Assembly (NCBI RefSeq): GCF_040744945.1
Contig: NZ_CP160453.1
Coordinates: 7,688,001 to 7,752,000 of the forward strand
Origin: Saccharothrix sp. HUAS TT1
Lineage (GTDB): Bacteria > Actinomycetota > Actinomycetes > Mycobacteriales > Pseudonocardiaceae
DNA length: 64,000 nt
Direction: 5' to 3'
Shown: in pieces, positions 34,911-44,217 of the stretch
Layout of the letters: the number at the start of each line of letters is the position of its first letter
How positions within the stretch are numbered: position 1 is the first letter of the stretch
The notes under the pieces: model-generated
Seen by the model: only the letters and a program-made list of their open reading frames with translations
Database searches by the model: none
What the model was told of the DNA's origin: nothing
Program-made: the position numbers and the translations under genes

Positions 34911-36761
34911 TCAGACCTCCTTCACAGCGGTGCTCTTCGCGCCCGACAGCGCGCGGTCCTCGACCGAGACCTGGACGGCGCCGCCGAGGCCCGAGAGCTT
35001 CGGGTTGGACAGGCGCTTCGACTTCGAGATCATGCTGACCAGCGGGTGGGTCACCAGGAAGACGACGACCAGGTCCAGCACGGTCGACATGCCGAGGGTG
35101 AACGCGAAGCCCTTCACCTGGCCGACGGCGAGCACGTACAGGATGGCCGCGGCGAGGAAGCTGACCATGTCCGCGGACAGGATCGTGCGACGCGAGCGGA
35201 CCCAGGCACGGGGCACCGCGGACCGGAACGACCGGCCCTCGCGCATCTCGTCCTTCAACCGCTCGAAGAACACCACGAACGAGTCCGCGGTGATACCGAT
35301 CGACACGATGAAACCGGCGATGCCCGCGAGGTCCAGGGTGAACCCGATCCAGCGGCCGAGCAGCACCAGCACCGCGTAGACGATCACACCGGACAGGACG
35401 AGCGACAGGATCGTCAGCACGCCGAGCAGGCGGTAGTAGAACAGGCAGTACACGAACACCAGCGCGAGGCCGATGCCACCGGCGATCAGGCCCGCCTTGA
35501 GCGAGGCCAGGCCGAGCGTCGCGGACACCGTCTCGGCCTCGGAGGCCTCGAAGGACAGCGGCAGCGAGCCGTACTTGAGCACGTTCGCCAGGCCGTTGGC
35601 CTCGGACTGGGTGAAGTCGCCGCTGATCTCGGTGCTGCCACCGAGGATCGCGTCGCGGATGCTCGGCGCGGACACCACCTGGCTGTCCAGCACCACCGCG
35701 ACCTGCTGGCTGACGTTGGCCGAGGTGAACTGGCCCCACTTCTTGCCGCCGTCGCTCTTGAACGTGAGGTTGACGACGAAGCCGGCGCCCTGCGGGTTGA
35801 TGTTGGCGACGGCGTCGTCGACGTCCTCACCGGTCAGCCGCGAGTACAGGCTGAAGTCGTCGTCCTTGACGCTGCCGTCGGTCGGCGGGGTGACCGGGGC
35901 CAGCACGTACTTCTCGGTGCGGTCCTGGTCGCAGGTCAGCAGCGGCAGCGCCGGGTCGTCGTTGCCGATCAGCGGGTCGATCGTCGGGCAGGTGAACGCG
36001 TTGAGCGCCTGCGTCACGGTCTGCGCGTCCAGCGTGGTCAGCTGCGGGTCCTGGCGGCAGGTCCGGGACTCCTCGATCGCCTTCGTCGGGTCGTCGGAGT
36101 ACTGGCCCTGGAACACCGCGCGGCAGTCGACCTGCGACTCGGCGGGCGGCTGCTCCTCGGCGGGCGCGGACGGGTCCGCGGGCGGCGTCGTCGTGGCGGC
36201 CGGCGGCTCGGTGGTCTCCGGCTGCGCCTCGAAGGCCGGGGCCGGGCGGCCCTGGGCGGTCGTGGTCGGCGCGACGGAGCCGGCGGTCTCGGTCGGGGCG
36301 GCGCTCTCGCTCGCGGGCGGCGTCGCCGAGCCCGACGTGGGCGGCGCGCTGCTCTGGGTCGGCTCGGGCTGCGGCGCGTTGGGCACCGGCGCGCCGATGA
36401 CCTTGCGGAAGTTCAGCTTCGCCGTCTGACCGAGTCGCTTGGCGCCCTCGCTGTCGGAGCCGGGGACCGTGATGACCAGGTTGCTGCCGTCCCGGATGAC
36501 CTCGGGTCCGGCCACGCCGAGGCCGTTTACCCGGGTCTCGATCAGGGTACGTGCCTGGTTGAGAGACTCCTCCGACGGCGTCTTCCCATCAGGAGCCCGA
36601 GCGGTCAACGTGACACGGGTGCCACCCTGCAGATCGATGCCGAGCTTGGGTGTCGCCTTGCCGTTCCCGGTGAAGAACACCAGGGAGTACAGCGCGACCA
36701 CGATGAGGACAAATGCGCCCAGGTACTTCGCGGGGCGGATTTGCCCGGCCGGAGGTGCCAC
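34911..36761 (-). CDS. secD: Protein translocase subunit SecD
   Basis: 616 residues. Six helices: one near the N-terminus (LGAFVLIVVALYSLVFF) and five in the C-terminal half. The conserved LGIDLQGGTRVTL motif is about residue 39. The periplasmic domain is enlarged by a Pro/Thr/Ala/Glu-rich stretch (about 110-175), common in actinobacterial SecD but longer than in E. coli. GFIVSIGITADSFVVFFERLKDE is the family core in the fourth-helix region. It forms a complex with SecF and YajC. The gene is next to secF with a one-base gap. A 140-base gap before it holds the yajC hairpin and probably its own promoter. Confidence 0.95.
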   Translation of the reverse strand: MAPPAGQIRPAKYLGAFVLIVVALYSLVFFTGNGKATPKLGIDLQGGTRVTLTARAPDGKTPSEESLNQARTLIETRVNGLGVAGPEVIRDGSNLVITVPGSDSEGAKRLGQTAKLNFRKVIGAPVPNAPQPEPTQSSAPPTSGSATPPASESAAPTETAGSVAPTTTAQGRPAPAFEAQPETTEPPAATTTPPADPSAPAEEQPPAESQVDCRAVFQGQYSDDPTKAIEESRTCRQDPQLTTLDAQTVTQALNAFTCPTIDPLIGNDDPALPLLTCDQDRTEKYVLAPVTPPTDGSVKDDDFSLYSRLTGEDVDDAVANINPQGAGFVVNLTFKSDGGKKWGQFTSANVSQQVAVVLDSQVVSAPSIRDAILGGSTEISGDFTQSEANGLANVLKYGSLPLSFEASEAETVSATLGLASLKAGLIAGGIGLALVFVYCLFYYRLLGVLTILSLVLSGVIVYAVLVLLGRWIGFTLDLAGIAGFIVSIGITADSFVVFFERLKDEMREGRSFRSAVPRAWVRSRRTILSADMVSFLAAAILYVLAVGQVKGFAFTLGMSTVLDLVVVFLVTHPLVSMISKSKRLSNPKLSGLGGAVQVSVEDRALSGAKSTAVKEV

Positions 36762-36839
36762 GGTCCGTCCGTCTCCTGATAGTTGACAAGGTCAGCGAAG
36801 CCGGAGCGTACCCCTGATGGTGTGAGCTGCGCGTCACTG

Positions 36840-36875
36840 CCTGGAGTCGGCACGTTGACAGTTGCCGGCTCCAGG
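36840..36875 (-). terminator. Hairpin between yajC and secD
   Basis: CCTGGAGTCGGCA (36840-36852) and TGCCGGCTCCAGG (36863-36875) pair over 13 positions with one G-T type mismatch. It lies 26 bases after the yajC stop and before secD on the same strand, so it may be an attenuator letting part of the transcription through to secD. Confidence 0.6.
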
Positions 36876-36901
36876 CCGAGGGGTTCGCTGGCTGCTGCGG
36901 G

Positions 36902-37261
36902 TTACTTCTTGCTCTCCTGCTGAGCGGGCTCGACGGCGACGGTCTCGTCGGCGACGTCGTCCACGTCGTCCACGACCGCGTCGGTCCCGGTGTCGACCGC
37001 GACCTTCTCGCGGATGGCCTGGCGCAGCCAGGTGGTGACCACGCCGTCGGCGATCTCGAGGTCGATCGTGTTGTCTTCGTCGTTCACGCCGGCCACGGTC
37101 GCGTACAGCCCGGAGGTGGTCATGACCCGGTCGCCCGGCTCCAGGGAGTTGAGCAGCGCCTGCTGTTCGGCGACGGCCCGCTTCTGCTTGCGGGCGCTGA
37201 GGAACAGCGGCACCGCGAGCAGCACGAGCAGCAGCGGGAACATCAAGGAGGACAGGTCCAT
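36902..37261 (-). CDS. yajC: Preprotein translocase accessory subunit YajC
   Basis: 119 residues. A single N-terminal membrane helix (LMFPLLLVLLAVPLFLSARKQKR) is followed by a small cytoplasmic domain with LNSLEPGDRVMTTSGLYATVAGV, the YajC signature. The C-terminal 40 residues are an acidic, Val/Asp-rich tail (VDDVDDVADE). It associates with SecD and SecF. Two adjacent ATGs exist; the second (37261) is chosen because GGAG is five bases before it while it abuts the first. It is the first gene of the yajC-secD-secF-apt series. Confidence 0.93.
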   Translation of the reverse strand: MDLSSLMFPLLLVLLAVPLFLSARKQKRAVAEQQALLNSLEPGDRVMTTSGLYATVAGVNDEDNTIDLEIADGVVTTWLRQAIREKVAVDTGTDAVVDDVDDVADETVAVEPAQQESKK

Positions 37262-37358
37262 CATTCTCCGATCAACCGGACGGGCGAGCGCGATCAGCGC
37301 CCGGAACGTCCGAATTTCTGGGATGCCGCTGCCGATTGTGCCAGGTGGGTAATCCCGA

Positions 37359-38426
37359 TCACCCGGTGGCGTCGTCGAACAGCGATCGGGTGGCCTCCCC
37401 GGGGGCCTTCGGCGGCGGCTGGAGACCGAGGTGCAGCCAGGCCGCGGCGGTGGCGACCCGACCGCGCGGCGTGCGCGCGAGCATCCCGGCGCGCACCAGG
37501 TAGGGCTCGCAGACCTCCTCGACGGTGGTCGGTTCCTCACCCACCGCGACGGCGAGCGTGGAGACGCCGACGGGTCCGCCGCCGAAGGACCGGACCAGCG
37601 CGCCCAGGACCGCCCGGTCCAACCGGTCCAGGCCCAGCTCGTCCACGTCGTAGACGGTCAGGGCGTCCCGGGCCACGTCGAGGGTGACCGCGCCGTCCGC
37701 GCGCACCTCTGCGTAGTCCCGAACCCGCCGGAGCAGCCGGTTCGCGATCCGGGGCGTGCCGCGCGAGCGACCCGCGATCTCGCGGCCGCCGTCGTCGCGC
37801 AGGTCGACGCCGAGGATGCCGGCGGACCGGCGGACGATCAGCTCCAGCTCGTCCGGGCTGTAGAACTCCATGTGGCCGGTGAAGCCGAACCGGTCGCGCA
37901 GGGGCCCGGTGAGCGCGCCGGACCTGGTGGTCGCGCCGACCAGCGTGAACGGGGCGATGTCGAGCGGGATGCTGGTGGCGCCGGGGCCCTTGCCGACGAC
38001 CACGTCGACCCGGAAGTCCTCCATCGCCAGGTACAGCATCTCCTCGGCGGGCCGGGCCATCCGGTGGATCTCGTCGATGAACAGCACGTCGCCCTCGACC
38101 AGGTTCGACAGCATCGCGGCCAGGTCGCCCGCGCGCTCCAGGGCCGGGCCGGAGGTGATCCGCAGCGACGCGCCCAGCTCGGCGGCGATGATCATGGCGA
38201 GGCTGGTCTTGCCCAGGCCGGGCGGGCCGGACAGCAGCACGTGGTCCGGTGGCGCGCCGCGCTGCATCGCGCCGCGCAGGACCAGGTCCAGCTGCTCGCG
38301 GACCTTGGGCTGGCCGACGAACTCGTGCAGGTCCTTGGGGCGCAGGGTGGACTCGACGTCCCGCTCGGCGGGATCGGGCAGGGGGTTGAGGGTGTCGTCG
38401 TCGGCGAAGTCCTCGAAGTCGTTCAC
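37359..38426 (-). CDS. ruvB: Holliday junction branch-migration ATPase RuvB
   Basis: 355 residues, hexameric AAA+ motor that drives RuvA-bound Holliday junction migration. N-terminal [17 protein letters not shown], Walker [15 protein letters not shown] (about 67), Walker [11 protein letters not shown] (about 114), sensor 1 [20 protein letters not shown] and a winged-helix C-terminal domain ([25 protein letters not shown]). The GTG start overlaps the ruvA stop. It is the last gene of ruvC-ruvA-ruvB, each joined by 4-base overlaps, so the three are made together under the LexA box before ruvC. Confidence 0.96.
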   Translation of the reverse strand: MNDFEDFADDDTLNPLPDPAERDVESTLRPKDLHEFVGQPKVREQLDLVLRGAMQRGAPPDHVLLSGPPGLGKTSLAMIIAAELGASLRITSGPALERAGDLAAMLSNLVEGDVLFIDEIHRMARPAEEMLYLAMEDFRVDVVVGKGPGATSIPLDIAPFTLVGATTRSGALTGPLRDRFGFTGHMEFYSPDELELIVRRSAGILGVDLRDDGGREIAGRSRGTPRIANRLLRRVRDYAEVRADGAVTLDVARDALTVYDVDELGLDRLDRAVLGALVRSFGGGPVGVSTLAVAVGEEPTTVEEVCEPYLVRAGMLARTPRGRVATAAAWLHLGLQPPPKAPGEATRSLFDDATG

Positions 38427-39010
38427 CGCTTGCGGCCCAGGGTCGCCAGGGAGCGGCGGAGGGCTTCGGAGGTGCCGAGCGCGCCGTCGGCGGCGAGCAC
38501 CGCGTCCACGGCCTGCTCGGCCTGCTTGGCCGGGAAGCCGAGGCCGAGCAGGGCTTCGGTGACCTGGGTGCGCACCCGGCCCGCGGTGTCGGCGCTGGGC
38601 GCGGGCGCGAGGTGGCCGACCTTGTCGCGCAGCTCGATGATCAGCCGCTCGGCGCCCTTGCGGCCGATGCCGGGCACCTGGGTGAGCACGGTGATGTTGC
38701 CCTCGGCGAGGGCGGCGCGCAGCTTGTCCGGCTCCAGCACGGCCAGCGTGGCCAGGGCGAGCCGGGGTCCGATCCCGGAGACCGTCTGGAGCAGGCCGAA
38801 CAGCTCGCGGGCCTCGGCGTCGGCGAACCCGAAGAGGGTCAGCGAGTCCTCGCGCACCACCAGCGACGTGGCCAGCTGGGTCTCCTCGCCGCGGCGCAGG
38901 GTGGCCAGCGTGGCGGGGGTGGCCTGCACGGCGAAGCCGACGCCGCCGACCTCGACTACGACGTGGTCGAGCCCGATGGACAGCACCTGTCCGCGCAGTG
39001 ACGAGATCAC
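38423..39010 (-). CDS. ruvA: Holliday junction DNA-binding protein RuvA
   Basis: 195 residues. N-terminal OB domain [20 protein letters not shown]; the two helix-hairpin-helix motifs are [17 protein letters not shown] (about 73) and [19 protein letters not shown] (about 108). The C-terminal domain contacting RuvB ends [13 protein letters not shown]. It binds four-way junctions as a tetramer. The GTG overlaps the ruvC stop and the stop overlaps the ruvB start. Length is slightly under the E. coli protein, normal for the group. Confidence 0.95.
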   Translation of the reverse strand: MISSLRGQVLSIGLDHVVVEVGGVGFAVQATPATLATLRRGEETQLATSLVVREDSLTLFGFADAEARELFGLLQTVSGIGPRLALATLAVLEPDKLRAALAEGNITVLTQVPGIGRKGAERLIIELRDKVGHLAPAPSADTAGRVRTQVTEALLGLGFPAKQAEQAVDAVLAADGALGTSEALRRSLATLGRKR

Positions 39011-39792
39011 TTGCTCTTTCCTCCGGTCTTCGCCGCTCGGGCGGGAATGGCCTCGGCGTCCGCCGCCCCCGCTGCTGCCGACGCGGTCGCGGGCAACGCC
39101 GCCTTGCCGACAGCCACGGTAGGCACCGCCTTGTCGCCGGTCGCAGCCGGTGCCACCTTGCCGGTCGCAGAGGGCGCCGCCTCGACCGGAGCGGTCGGCT
39201 TGGTCCTGGTCCGAGCGGTCGGTGGCGCCGGTGTCCGGGCGCCGGCCTGGGCCAGTTTCGCGCGGTGCGTGCGGGCGATTTCGGCGGCCCTCGCCTGGGC
39301 CTCCTCCAGCCTCGACCGCATCGGCGCGCGCCACAGGTGGCAGATGGCCAGGGCGAGGGCGTCGGCGGCGTCGGCGGGCTTCGGGGCGGTCTTCAGGCCG
39401 AGCAGCTTGGTGACCATGGCGGTGACCTGCGCCTTGTCCGCCCGACCCGAGCCCGTCACGGCGGCCTTGACCTCGCTCGGCGTGTGGAACACCACCGGCA
39501 GGCCCCGCCGGGCGGCGGACAGGGCGACGACGCCGCCCGCCTGCGCGGTGCCCATGGCGGTGCGCACGTTGTGCTGGCTGAAGACCCGTTCGACGGCCAC
39601 CACCTGCGGCCGGTAGCGGTCCAGCCACTGCTCGACGGCGTCGGACAGCTGGAGCAGCCGCAGCGCGAGGTCGGCGTCCGCGGGGGTGCGCACCACGTCC
39701 ACCGCGACCGGCCGCACGGTCCGGCCGGGGCCGCCGTCGACCACCCCGAACCCGCACCGGGTCAGGCCGGGGTCGACTCCGAACACACGCAC
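39007..39792 (-). CDS. ruvC: Holliday junction resolvase RuvC with a long C-terminal tail
   Basis: 261 residues, against about 170-190 for most RuvC proteins. The nuclease core (1-184) has the four acidic catalytic residues Asp7 ([11 protein letters not shown]), Glu68 (VVAVERVF), Asp141 and Asp144 ([15 protein letters not shown]). Residues 185-261 are a low-complexity Ala/Pro/Thr/Lys-rich tail with no fold signature. GTG at 39792 follows GAGGGG by six bases. It is the first gene of the ruvCAB operon and has a LexA-like box 21-36 bases upstream. It cuts Holliday junctions made by RuvAB. The tail may be a DNA- or partner-binding extension. Confidence 0.94.
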   Translation of the reverse strand: MRVFGVDPGLTRCGFGVVDGGPGRTVRPVAVDVVRTPADADLALRLLQLSDAVEQWLDRYRPQVVAVERVFSQHNVRTAMGTAQAGGVVALSAARRGLPVVFHTPSEVKAAVTGSGRADKAQVTAMVTKLLGLKTAPKPADAADALALAICHLWRAPMRSRLEEAQARAAEIARTHRAKLAQAGARTPAPPTARTRTKPTAPVEAAPSATGKVAPAATGDKAVPTVAVGKAALPATASAAAGAADAEAIPARAAKTGGKSK

Positions 39793-39812
39793 GCTGGTCC
39801 CCTCAAGCGCCG

Positions 39813-39828
39813 ACGAACACCAGTTCGA
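39813..39828. promoter_or_regulatory. LexA-like SOS box before ruvC-ruvA-ruvB
   Basis: ACGAACACCAGTTCGA matches TCGAAC-N4-GTTCGA at 11 of 12 fixed positions. It is 21-36 bases upstream of the ruvC GTG. ruvC is a known LexA target in M. tuberculosis, so damage induction of this operon is expected. Confidence 0.78.
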
Positions 39829-39973
39829 AACCTTAAGGGGTGGGCGCGGCGAACGGAGTCCGCAACACGCGCATGGTGACCAACAGATACCCCCCGATCG
39901 ACACAGCGTCACGGTGGTTACTACAGTGGCTCGGTAATCCGATCGACTCCAGAGGCTGCGTGAGCGGGGTGCC

Positions 39974-41497
39974 ATGACCCTGAGGCGGTTCGGCGTCGTC
40001 TCCGCCGTCGTGTGCGCCCTGGTCTTCGGCATGGTCTGCCTGGTCGAGTCCGGGGCGCTGGACCGACCCGCCGCGGTGGCGGTCGACAAGCTCACCCAGT
40101 GGCTCGCCGCGACCGCCGCGGCGGTGTCGTTCTGGCGGGCCGCGCGACGGCGGCAGGGCGCGGCCCGGCGCTGGCGGCTGTGGATGGCCGCGGCGATGGC
40201 GAGCCTGGTCGTCGGGCTGACCGCGTGGATCTGGGGCCAGGTGTTCCTCGGGGTGTCGCTGCCCTCGTCCACGCTGGCGCCGCTGGGGTTCGTGCTCGTG
40301 CCCTGCCTCACGCTGTGCGCGGTCCTGGTGCTGGCGCACGGCGGCTCGGACAAGCTGCCCGGCCACCGCAGCAGGCTCGTGGTCGCGCTGGACGGGCTGA
40401 TCGTGGTCGGCTCGCTGTTCGTCCTCACGTGGGTGTCGCTGCTGGAGTCGATGGTCCGCGCCTGGGCCACCTCCGGCCCGGGGTTCGCGACCGTCGTGGC
40501 GCACCCGGCGGCGTACCTGGTGATGCTGGTCGTGCTGCTGGTGTCGTCGTGGACGCACCGGTCGGTGCGCCAGCTGCCGGTGCTGTTCATCGCGCTGGCG
40601 GGCCTGGCGCAGTCCGCGTCCGGCTGGGCGTTCGCCTTCCTGGTGAGCAAGGGCGCGACGGCCATCCCGACGGTCGCCGACATCGGGTTCATGGTGAGCC
40701 CGGCGCTGTTCTTCCTCAGCTCCATCGCGCCCGGCGGCGGCGCGCGGGAGCGGGCGGGCGCGGCCCGGCTGCGCGCGGGCGAGCTGCTGCACCTGCTGGT
40801 GCCGTACCTGCCGATGCTGGTCACCGGCCTGTTCATCGTGGTCGGCACGGCGACCGGGGTGCGGCTGAACCCGCTGGAGGTCTACGTCGGGCTCGGCGTG
40901 GTGCTGCTGGTGATCGCGCGGCAGCTGCTGACGCTGATCGACAACGTCCGGCTGCTGGAGCAGCTGCGGGTCAGCCGGGAGCGGCTGCGGCACCAGGCGT
41001 ACCACGACCCGCTGACCGGGGTGGCGAACCGGGCGCTGTTCCGGGAGCGGCTGGACGCGGCGCTGGCCGGGCCGTCGCCGGTGGTGGTGCTGTTCATCGA
41101 CGTGGACGGGTTCAAGGACGTCAACGACAGCTTCGGCCACGCCGAGGGCGACGCGGTGCTGCGGATCGTGGCGTCGCGGCTGCAGTCGTGCGTGCGGTCG
41201 CAGGACGTGGTGGCGCGGCTGGGCGGCGACGAGTTCGGCGTGCTGGTCGACGGCTACCCGCAGCCGCCGGAGGAGATCGGGCAGCGGGTGCTGGACGCCA
41301 TGAGCGAGCCGCACCGGACCGCGACCGGCTCGCACGTGATCCGGGCGTCCATCGGGATCTCGCACCGGGACGCGTTCGACCCGTTGCTGACCGCCGACGA
41401 CCTGCTCGGCACGGCGGACGCGGCGATGTACACGGCGAAGCGGCTGGGCAAGGGCGTGGTCGTGGTGCACGGTTCGGTGGAGGCCGAGCTGACGTGA
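39974..41497 (+). CDS. Membrane diguanylate cyclase (GGDEF)
   Basis: 507 residues. The N-terminal two-thirds has about eight membrane helices (for example [57 protein letters not shown]) of unknown sensory type. A coiled stretch ([17 protein letters not shown]) leads to the GGDEF domain starting [13 protein letters not shown]. The active site is LGGDEFGVL about residue 417, with RSQD five residues before it, the inhibitory I-site RxxD that binds product. It should make cyclic di-GMP from GTP. No EAL domain is present. It begins with ATG at 39974 after a 130-base gap from the divergent ruvC promoter; the next gene follows 13 bases after its stop. Confidence 0.92.
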   Translation: MTLRRFGVVSAVVCALVFGMVCLVESGALDRPAAVAVDKLTQWLAATAAAVSFWRAARRRQGAARRWRLWMAAAMASLVVGLTAWIWGQVFLGVSLPSSTLAPLGFVLVPCLTLCAVLVLAHGGSDKLPGHRSRLVVALDGLIVVGSLFVLTWVSLLESMVRAWATSGPGFATVVAHPAAYLVMLVVLLVSSWTHRSVRQLPVLFIALAGLAQSASGWAFAFLVSKGATAIPTVADIGFMVSPALFFLSSIAPGGGARERAGAARLRAGELLHLLVPYLPMLVTGLFIVVGTATGVRLNPLEVYVGLGVVLLVIARQLLTLIDNVRLLEQLRVSRERLRHQAYHDPLTGVANRALFRERLDAALAGPSPVVVLFIDVDGFKDVNDSFGHAEGDAVLRIVASRLQSCVRSQDVVARLGGDEFGVLVDGYPQPPEEIGQRVLDAMSEPHRTATGSHVIRASIGISHRDAFDPLLTADDLLGTADAAMYTAKRLGKGVVVVHGSVEAELT

Positions 41498-41510
41498 GCG
41501 GGAGGTCGCG

Positions 41511-41957
41511 CTGAACGCGGAGGAGGCCATCGCGGCGCTGGGGCTGGCCGAGCTGCCGGTGGAGGGCGGCTGGTTCGGGCAGTCGTGGCGCTCGCCCGAG
41601 GTGTCGGCGATCTACTACCTGCTGCGCGAGGGCGAGTTCTCCGGCGTGCACAAGCTGGACCACGTGGAGGTCTACGCCCACCACCTCGGCGCGCCGCTGC
41701 GGATGCTGCTGCTGCACCCGGACGGCTCGGTGACCACGCCGGTGCTCGGGCCGGACCTGGCGGCGGGGCAGCGCCCGCAGGTCGTCGTGCCCGCCGGGGT
41801 GTGGCAGGCGAGCGAGCCGGACGGCGCGTGGTCGCTGGTCGGCACGGTGGTGGCGCCGCCCTACACCGACGACGTGGTCACGTTCGGCGCAGCCGACACC
41901 CTCGCCCCGCGCTACCCCTCGCACGCCGACGCCGTGCGCCGGCTCTGCCGCCTCTGA
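41511..41957 (+). CDS. DUF985 cupin-fold protein, apparently CTG start
   Basis: 148 residues if started at CTG 41511. It reads LNAEEAIAALGLAELPVEGG then WFGQSWRSPEV, and the cupin core HKLDHVEVYAHHLGAPLRMLLL and VPAGVWQASEPDGAWSLVGTVV. The N-terminal alignment to DUF985 proteins (pattern EEIIRALGLEPLPEGGWF) requires the region upstream of the first GTG (41559). No ATG, GTG or TTG lies in frame between the GGDEF stop and 41559, but GGGAGG is correctly spaced before the CTG. Function unknown; cupins of this family may bind metal or sugar nucleotide. It is probably co-transcribed with the cyclase gene. Confidence 0.75.
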   Translation: MNAEEAIAALGLAELPVEGGWFGQSWRSPEVSAIYYLLREGEFSGVHKLDHVEVYAHHLGAPLRMLLLHPDGSVTTPVLGPDLAAGQRPQVVVPAGVWQASEPDGAWSLVGTVVAPPYTDDVVTFGAADTLAPRYPSHADAVRRLCRL

Positions 41958-41980
41958 CCTCCCTGAAGCCCCGGTGCCGG

Positions 41981-42490
41981 TCAGCCCATCGTCTTCTGGC
42001 CGTCGATGGTCTCGCGGAGGATGTCGGCGTGGCCCGAGTGCTGCGAGGTCTCGGCGATCAGGTGCAGCACCACGCGGCGCACGCTCCACGAGGCGCCCGG
42101 CTCGAACCAGGGCGCCACCGGCAGCGGGTGCGAGGTGTCCAGGTCGAGGTCGCGCAGCAGCCGCTCGGTCTTGGCGGCGGTCTCCTCGTAGTCGGCGAGC
42201 AGGCCCGCCAGGGTCTCGCCCTCGACCATCCGGAACCCGTTCTCCCAGTCCGACGGCACGCTCTCCATCAGCTCCGCGCCGCCGACGGCGAAGCGCATCC
42301 AGCTCTCCTCGACGTTGCGGACGTGCTTGACGAGGCCGCCGAGGGAGAGCTGGCTGACGGTCGGCGTGAGCCGCGCCTGCTCGTCGTCGAGGCCGCGCAC
42401 GGTGTGGCGGAGGAAGCCGCGGTGGGTGGCCAGCACCGACAGCAGGTCGGTCAGCTCGGTCGAGGCGGTGGCGGTGGTGGCGGTGGTCAT
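41981..42490 (-). CDS. DinB-family protein (DUF664, mycothiol-transferase-like)
   Basis: 169 residues, four-helix DinB fold. It has LSLGGLVKHVRNVEESWM (His about residue 55), and near the C-terminus RRVVLHLIAETSQHSGHADI with the two other candidate ligands (HLIAETSQHSGH). These three His residues form the metal site of DinB/YfiT enzymes that use mycothiol or bacillithiol. Substrate unknown, often xenobiotics or electrophiles. It starts at an ATG with AGGAAC upstream. TAGCGT about 35-40 bases upstream is a plausible -10. It is convergent with the cupin gene, 23 bases apart. Confidence 0.88.
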   Translation of the reverse strand: MTTATTATASTELTDLLSVLATHRGFLRHTVRGLDDEQARLTPTVSQLSLGGLVKHVRNVEESWMRFAVGGAELMESVPSDWENGFRMVEGETLAGLLADYEETAAKTERLLRDLDLDTSHPLPVAPWFEPGASWSVRRVVLHLIAETSQHSGHADILRETIDGQKTMG

Positions 42491-42605
42491 GGTGTTCCTG
42501 CCTTCTGTTCCGGTGTTGACCCCACGCTATGACCAATTGCGGACAGGTATCGCCCTCGATTCGGGTGCTCGGTGAAATCGGTCCGGCCGACCTACGCTCG
42601 GCGGC

Positions 42606-43661
42606 GTGGACCTCCCCGTGATGCCACCCGTGCGCCCGATGCTCGCCAAGGCCGTCCACTCGGTGCCGCGCGAGCCCGGCCTGGTCTACGAGCCGAAGTG
42701 GGACGGGTTCCGGTGCGTCGTGTTCCGCGACGGCGCCGAGCTGGAACTCGGCTCGCGCAACGACCGGCCGCTGACCAGGTACTTCCCCGAGGTGGTCGAG
42801 CTGCTGGCCGCCGGGCTGCCGCCCCGGTGCGTGGTGGACGGCGAGGTCGTCGTCGTCACGCCCGACGGGCTGAGCTTCGACCTGCTGCAGCTGCGGCTGC
42901 ACCCGGCCGCGTCCAGGGTGCGCGAGCTCGCCGTCGACACGCCGGCCGCGTTCGTCGCGTTCGACCTGCTCGCGCTGGACGACCGCGACCTGACCGCGAC
43001 GCCGTTCGGCGAGCGCCGCCGGCTGCTGGAGGACGTGCTGCGGGACGTGCCGGGGCTGTACCTGACGCCCGCGACCGACGACCCGGACCAGGCGCAGGAC
43101 TGGTTCACCCGGTTCGAGGGCGCCGGGTTCGACGGGGTGGTGGCCAAGCGCACCGACCTGCCGTACGAGCAGGACAAGCGGGTGATGTGGAAGGTCAAGC
43201 ACGAGCGCACGGCGGACTGCGTGGTGGCCGGGTACCGGCCGCACAAGGACGGCGTCGGCGTCGGCTCGCTGGTGCTCGGCCTGTTCGACGACGCGGGCGC
43301 GCTGCACCACGTCGGCGTGGCCAGCGGCTTCGCCGCCGCGCGCCGCCGGGAGCTGCTGGACGAGCTGGCCCCGTACCGGGAGGACGCGCTGGTCGGCCAC
43401 CCGTGGGCGGGGTGGGCCGGGCTCGACCCGACCACACCGGGCGCGCAGAGCCGGTGGAACCCGACCAAGGAGCTGACGTGGGAGCCGCTGCGGCCGGAGC
43501 TGGTCGCCGAGGTGCGCTACGAGCACCTGCGGGCGCGGCGGTTCCGGCACCCGACCAGGCTGGTCCGCTTCCGGGCGGACCGCACGCCCCGGTCGTGCAC
43601 GTACGACCAGCTCGAAGAGGTGCCGCCGGCCGAGCTGACGGACGTCTTCGGCGTCTCGTAG
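42606..43661 (+). CDS. ligC: ATP-dependent DNA ligase (LigC type)
   Basis: 351 residues. Nucleotidyltransferase domain with the adenylated lysine Lys31 in YEPKWDGFRC, motif III VVDGEVVVV, motif IV GFDGVVAKRTDLPYEQ and motif V VMWKVKHERTADCVVAGY, then an OB-fold domain to the C-terminus (VGVGSLVLGLFDDAGALHHVG). The size and layout match mycobacterial LigC (Rv3731), used in base-excision-type repair, without Ku, polymerase or nuclease domains. GTG at 42606 is preceded by TACGCT at 42593-42598 (7-nt gap) and no ribosome site, so it is probably leaderless. It stands alone, convergent with the TspO gene. Confidence 0.92.
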   Translation: MDLPVMPPVRPMLAKAVHSVPREPGLVYEPKWDGFRCVVFRDGAELELGSRNDRPLTRYFPEVVELLAAGLPPRCVVDGEVVVVTPDGLSFDLLQLRLHPAASRVRELAVDTPAAFVAFDLLALDDRDLTATPFGERRRLLEDVLRDVPGLYLTPATDDPDQAQDWFTRFEGAGFDGVVAKRTDLPYEQDKRVMWKVKHERTADCVVAGYRPHKDGVGVGSLVLGLFDDAGALHHVGVASGFAAARRRELLDELAPYREDALVGHPWAGWAGLDPTTPGAQSRWNPTKELTWEPLRPELVAEVRYEHLRARRFRHPTRLVRFRADRTPRSCTYDQLEEVPPAELTDVFGVS

Positions 43662-43682
43662 GCGATCGGTCCCCTCAAGAGG

Positions 43683-44159
43683 TCAGTTCAGGGCGACGAT
43701 GCTCGCGTTGAGCGCGGTCGCGAAGCCGACCCACGCCAGGTAGGGCACGAGCAGCAGGGCCGCGACCCGGTGCTTGCGGCCGAACACGACGATCAGGGCG
43801 GCCACCGCGACCGCCAGGGCGATGATGTCGACCAGCGCGAGCCCGTACCGGTTGGCGGCGAAGAACAGGGGCGTCCAGGCGGCGTTGAGCACCAGCTGGA
43901 CGGCGAACAGGCCCAGCTCCCGGGTCACGCCGCACCGCTTCCAGAACAGCCAGCCGGACAGCGCGATCATCACGTACAGCGCCGTCCAGACCGGGCCGAA
44001 CAGCCAGGAGGGCGGCGCCCAGGACGGCGTGCGCAGCTGCTCGTACTCGGCCGAGGCCGAGATCGCGGACAGGGAGCCGATCACCGCCGTCGCGGCCACC
44101 GCCGCCGCGAACACCGCCAAGCCGACCAGGGGTCGTCGCGTCGTCGCCGCGTGTGCCAT
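43683..44159 (-). CDS. TspO/MBR family membrane protein
   Basis: 158 residues with five helices. The TspO signature WAPPSWLFGPVWTALYVMIALSGWLFW (conserved P-P-W and GPVWT) is residues about 46-72, with LVLNAAWTPLFFAANRYGLALV and WVGFATALNASIVALN at the end. These proteins bind porphyrins and steroids and respond to oxidative stress. The ATG has TAGCCT (44171-44166) six bases upstream; the intervening GGAGGC abuts the ATG too closely to be a normal ribosome site, so the mRNA is probably leaderless. Confidence 0.9.
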   Translation of the reverse strand: MAHAATTRRPLVGLAVFAAAVAATAVIGSLSAISASAEYEQLRTPSWAPPSWLFGPVWTALYVMIALSGWLFWKRCGVTRELGLFAVQLVLNAAWTPLFFAANRYGLALVDIIALAVAVAALIVVFGRKHRVAALLLVPYLAWVGFATALNASIVALN

Positions 44160-44217
44160 GCCTCCAGGCTAGGAAGGTGGGCGGCGGTCCGCACGACGGA
44201 TCAGCGGGCGGCCCGGC

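Noticed and set aside
36762..36901. SecDF-type translational arrest leader (VemP/SecM-like) between yajC and secD
   Set aside because: No small ORF with a start and ribosome site was found on the coding strand; only the hairpin is supported.
39840..39973. Cyclic di-GMP riboswitch before the diguanylate cyclase gene
   Set aside because: No GEMM-type conserved core or paired structure could be recognised by eye; the region more likely holds the cyclase promoter and the ruvC upstream region.
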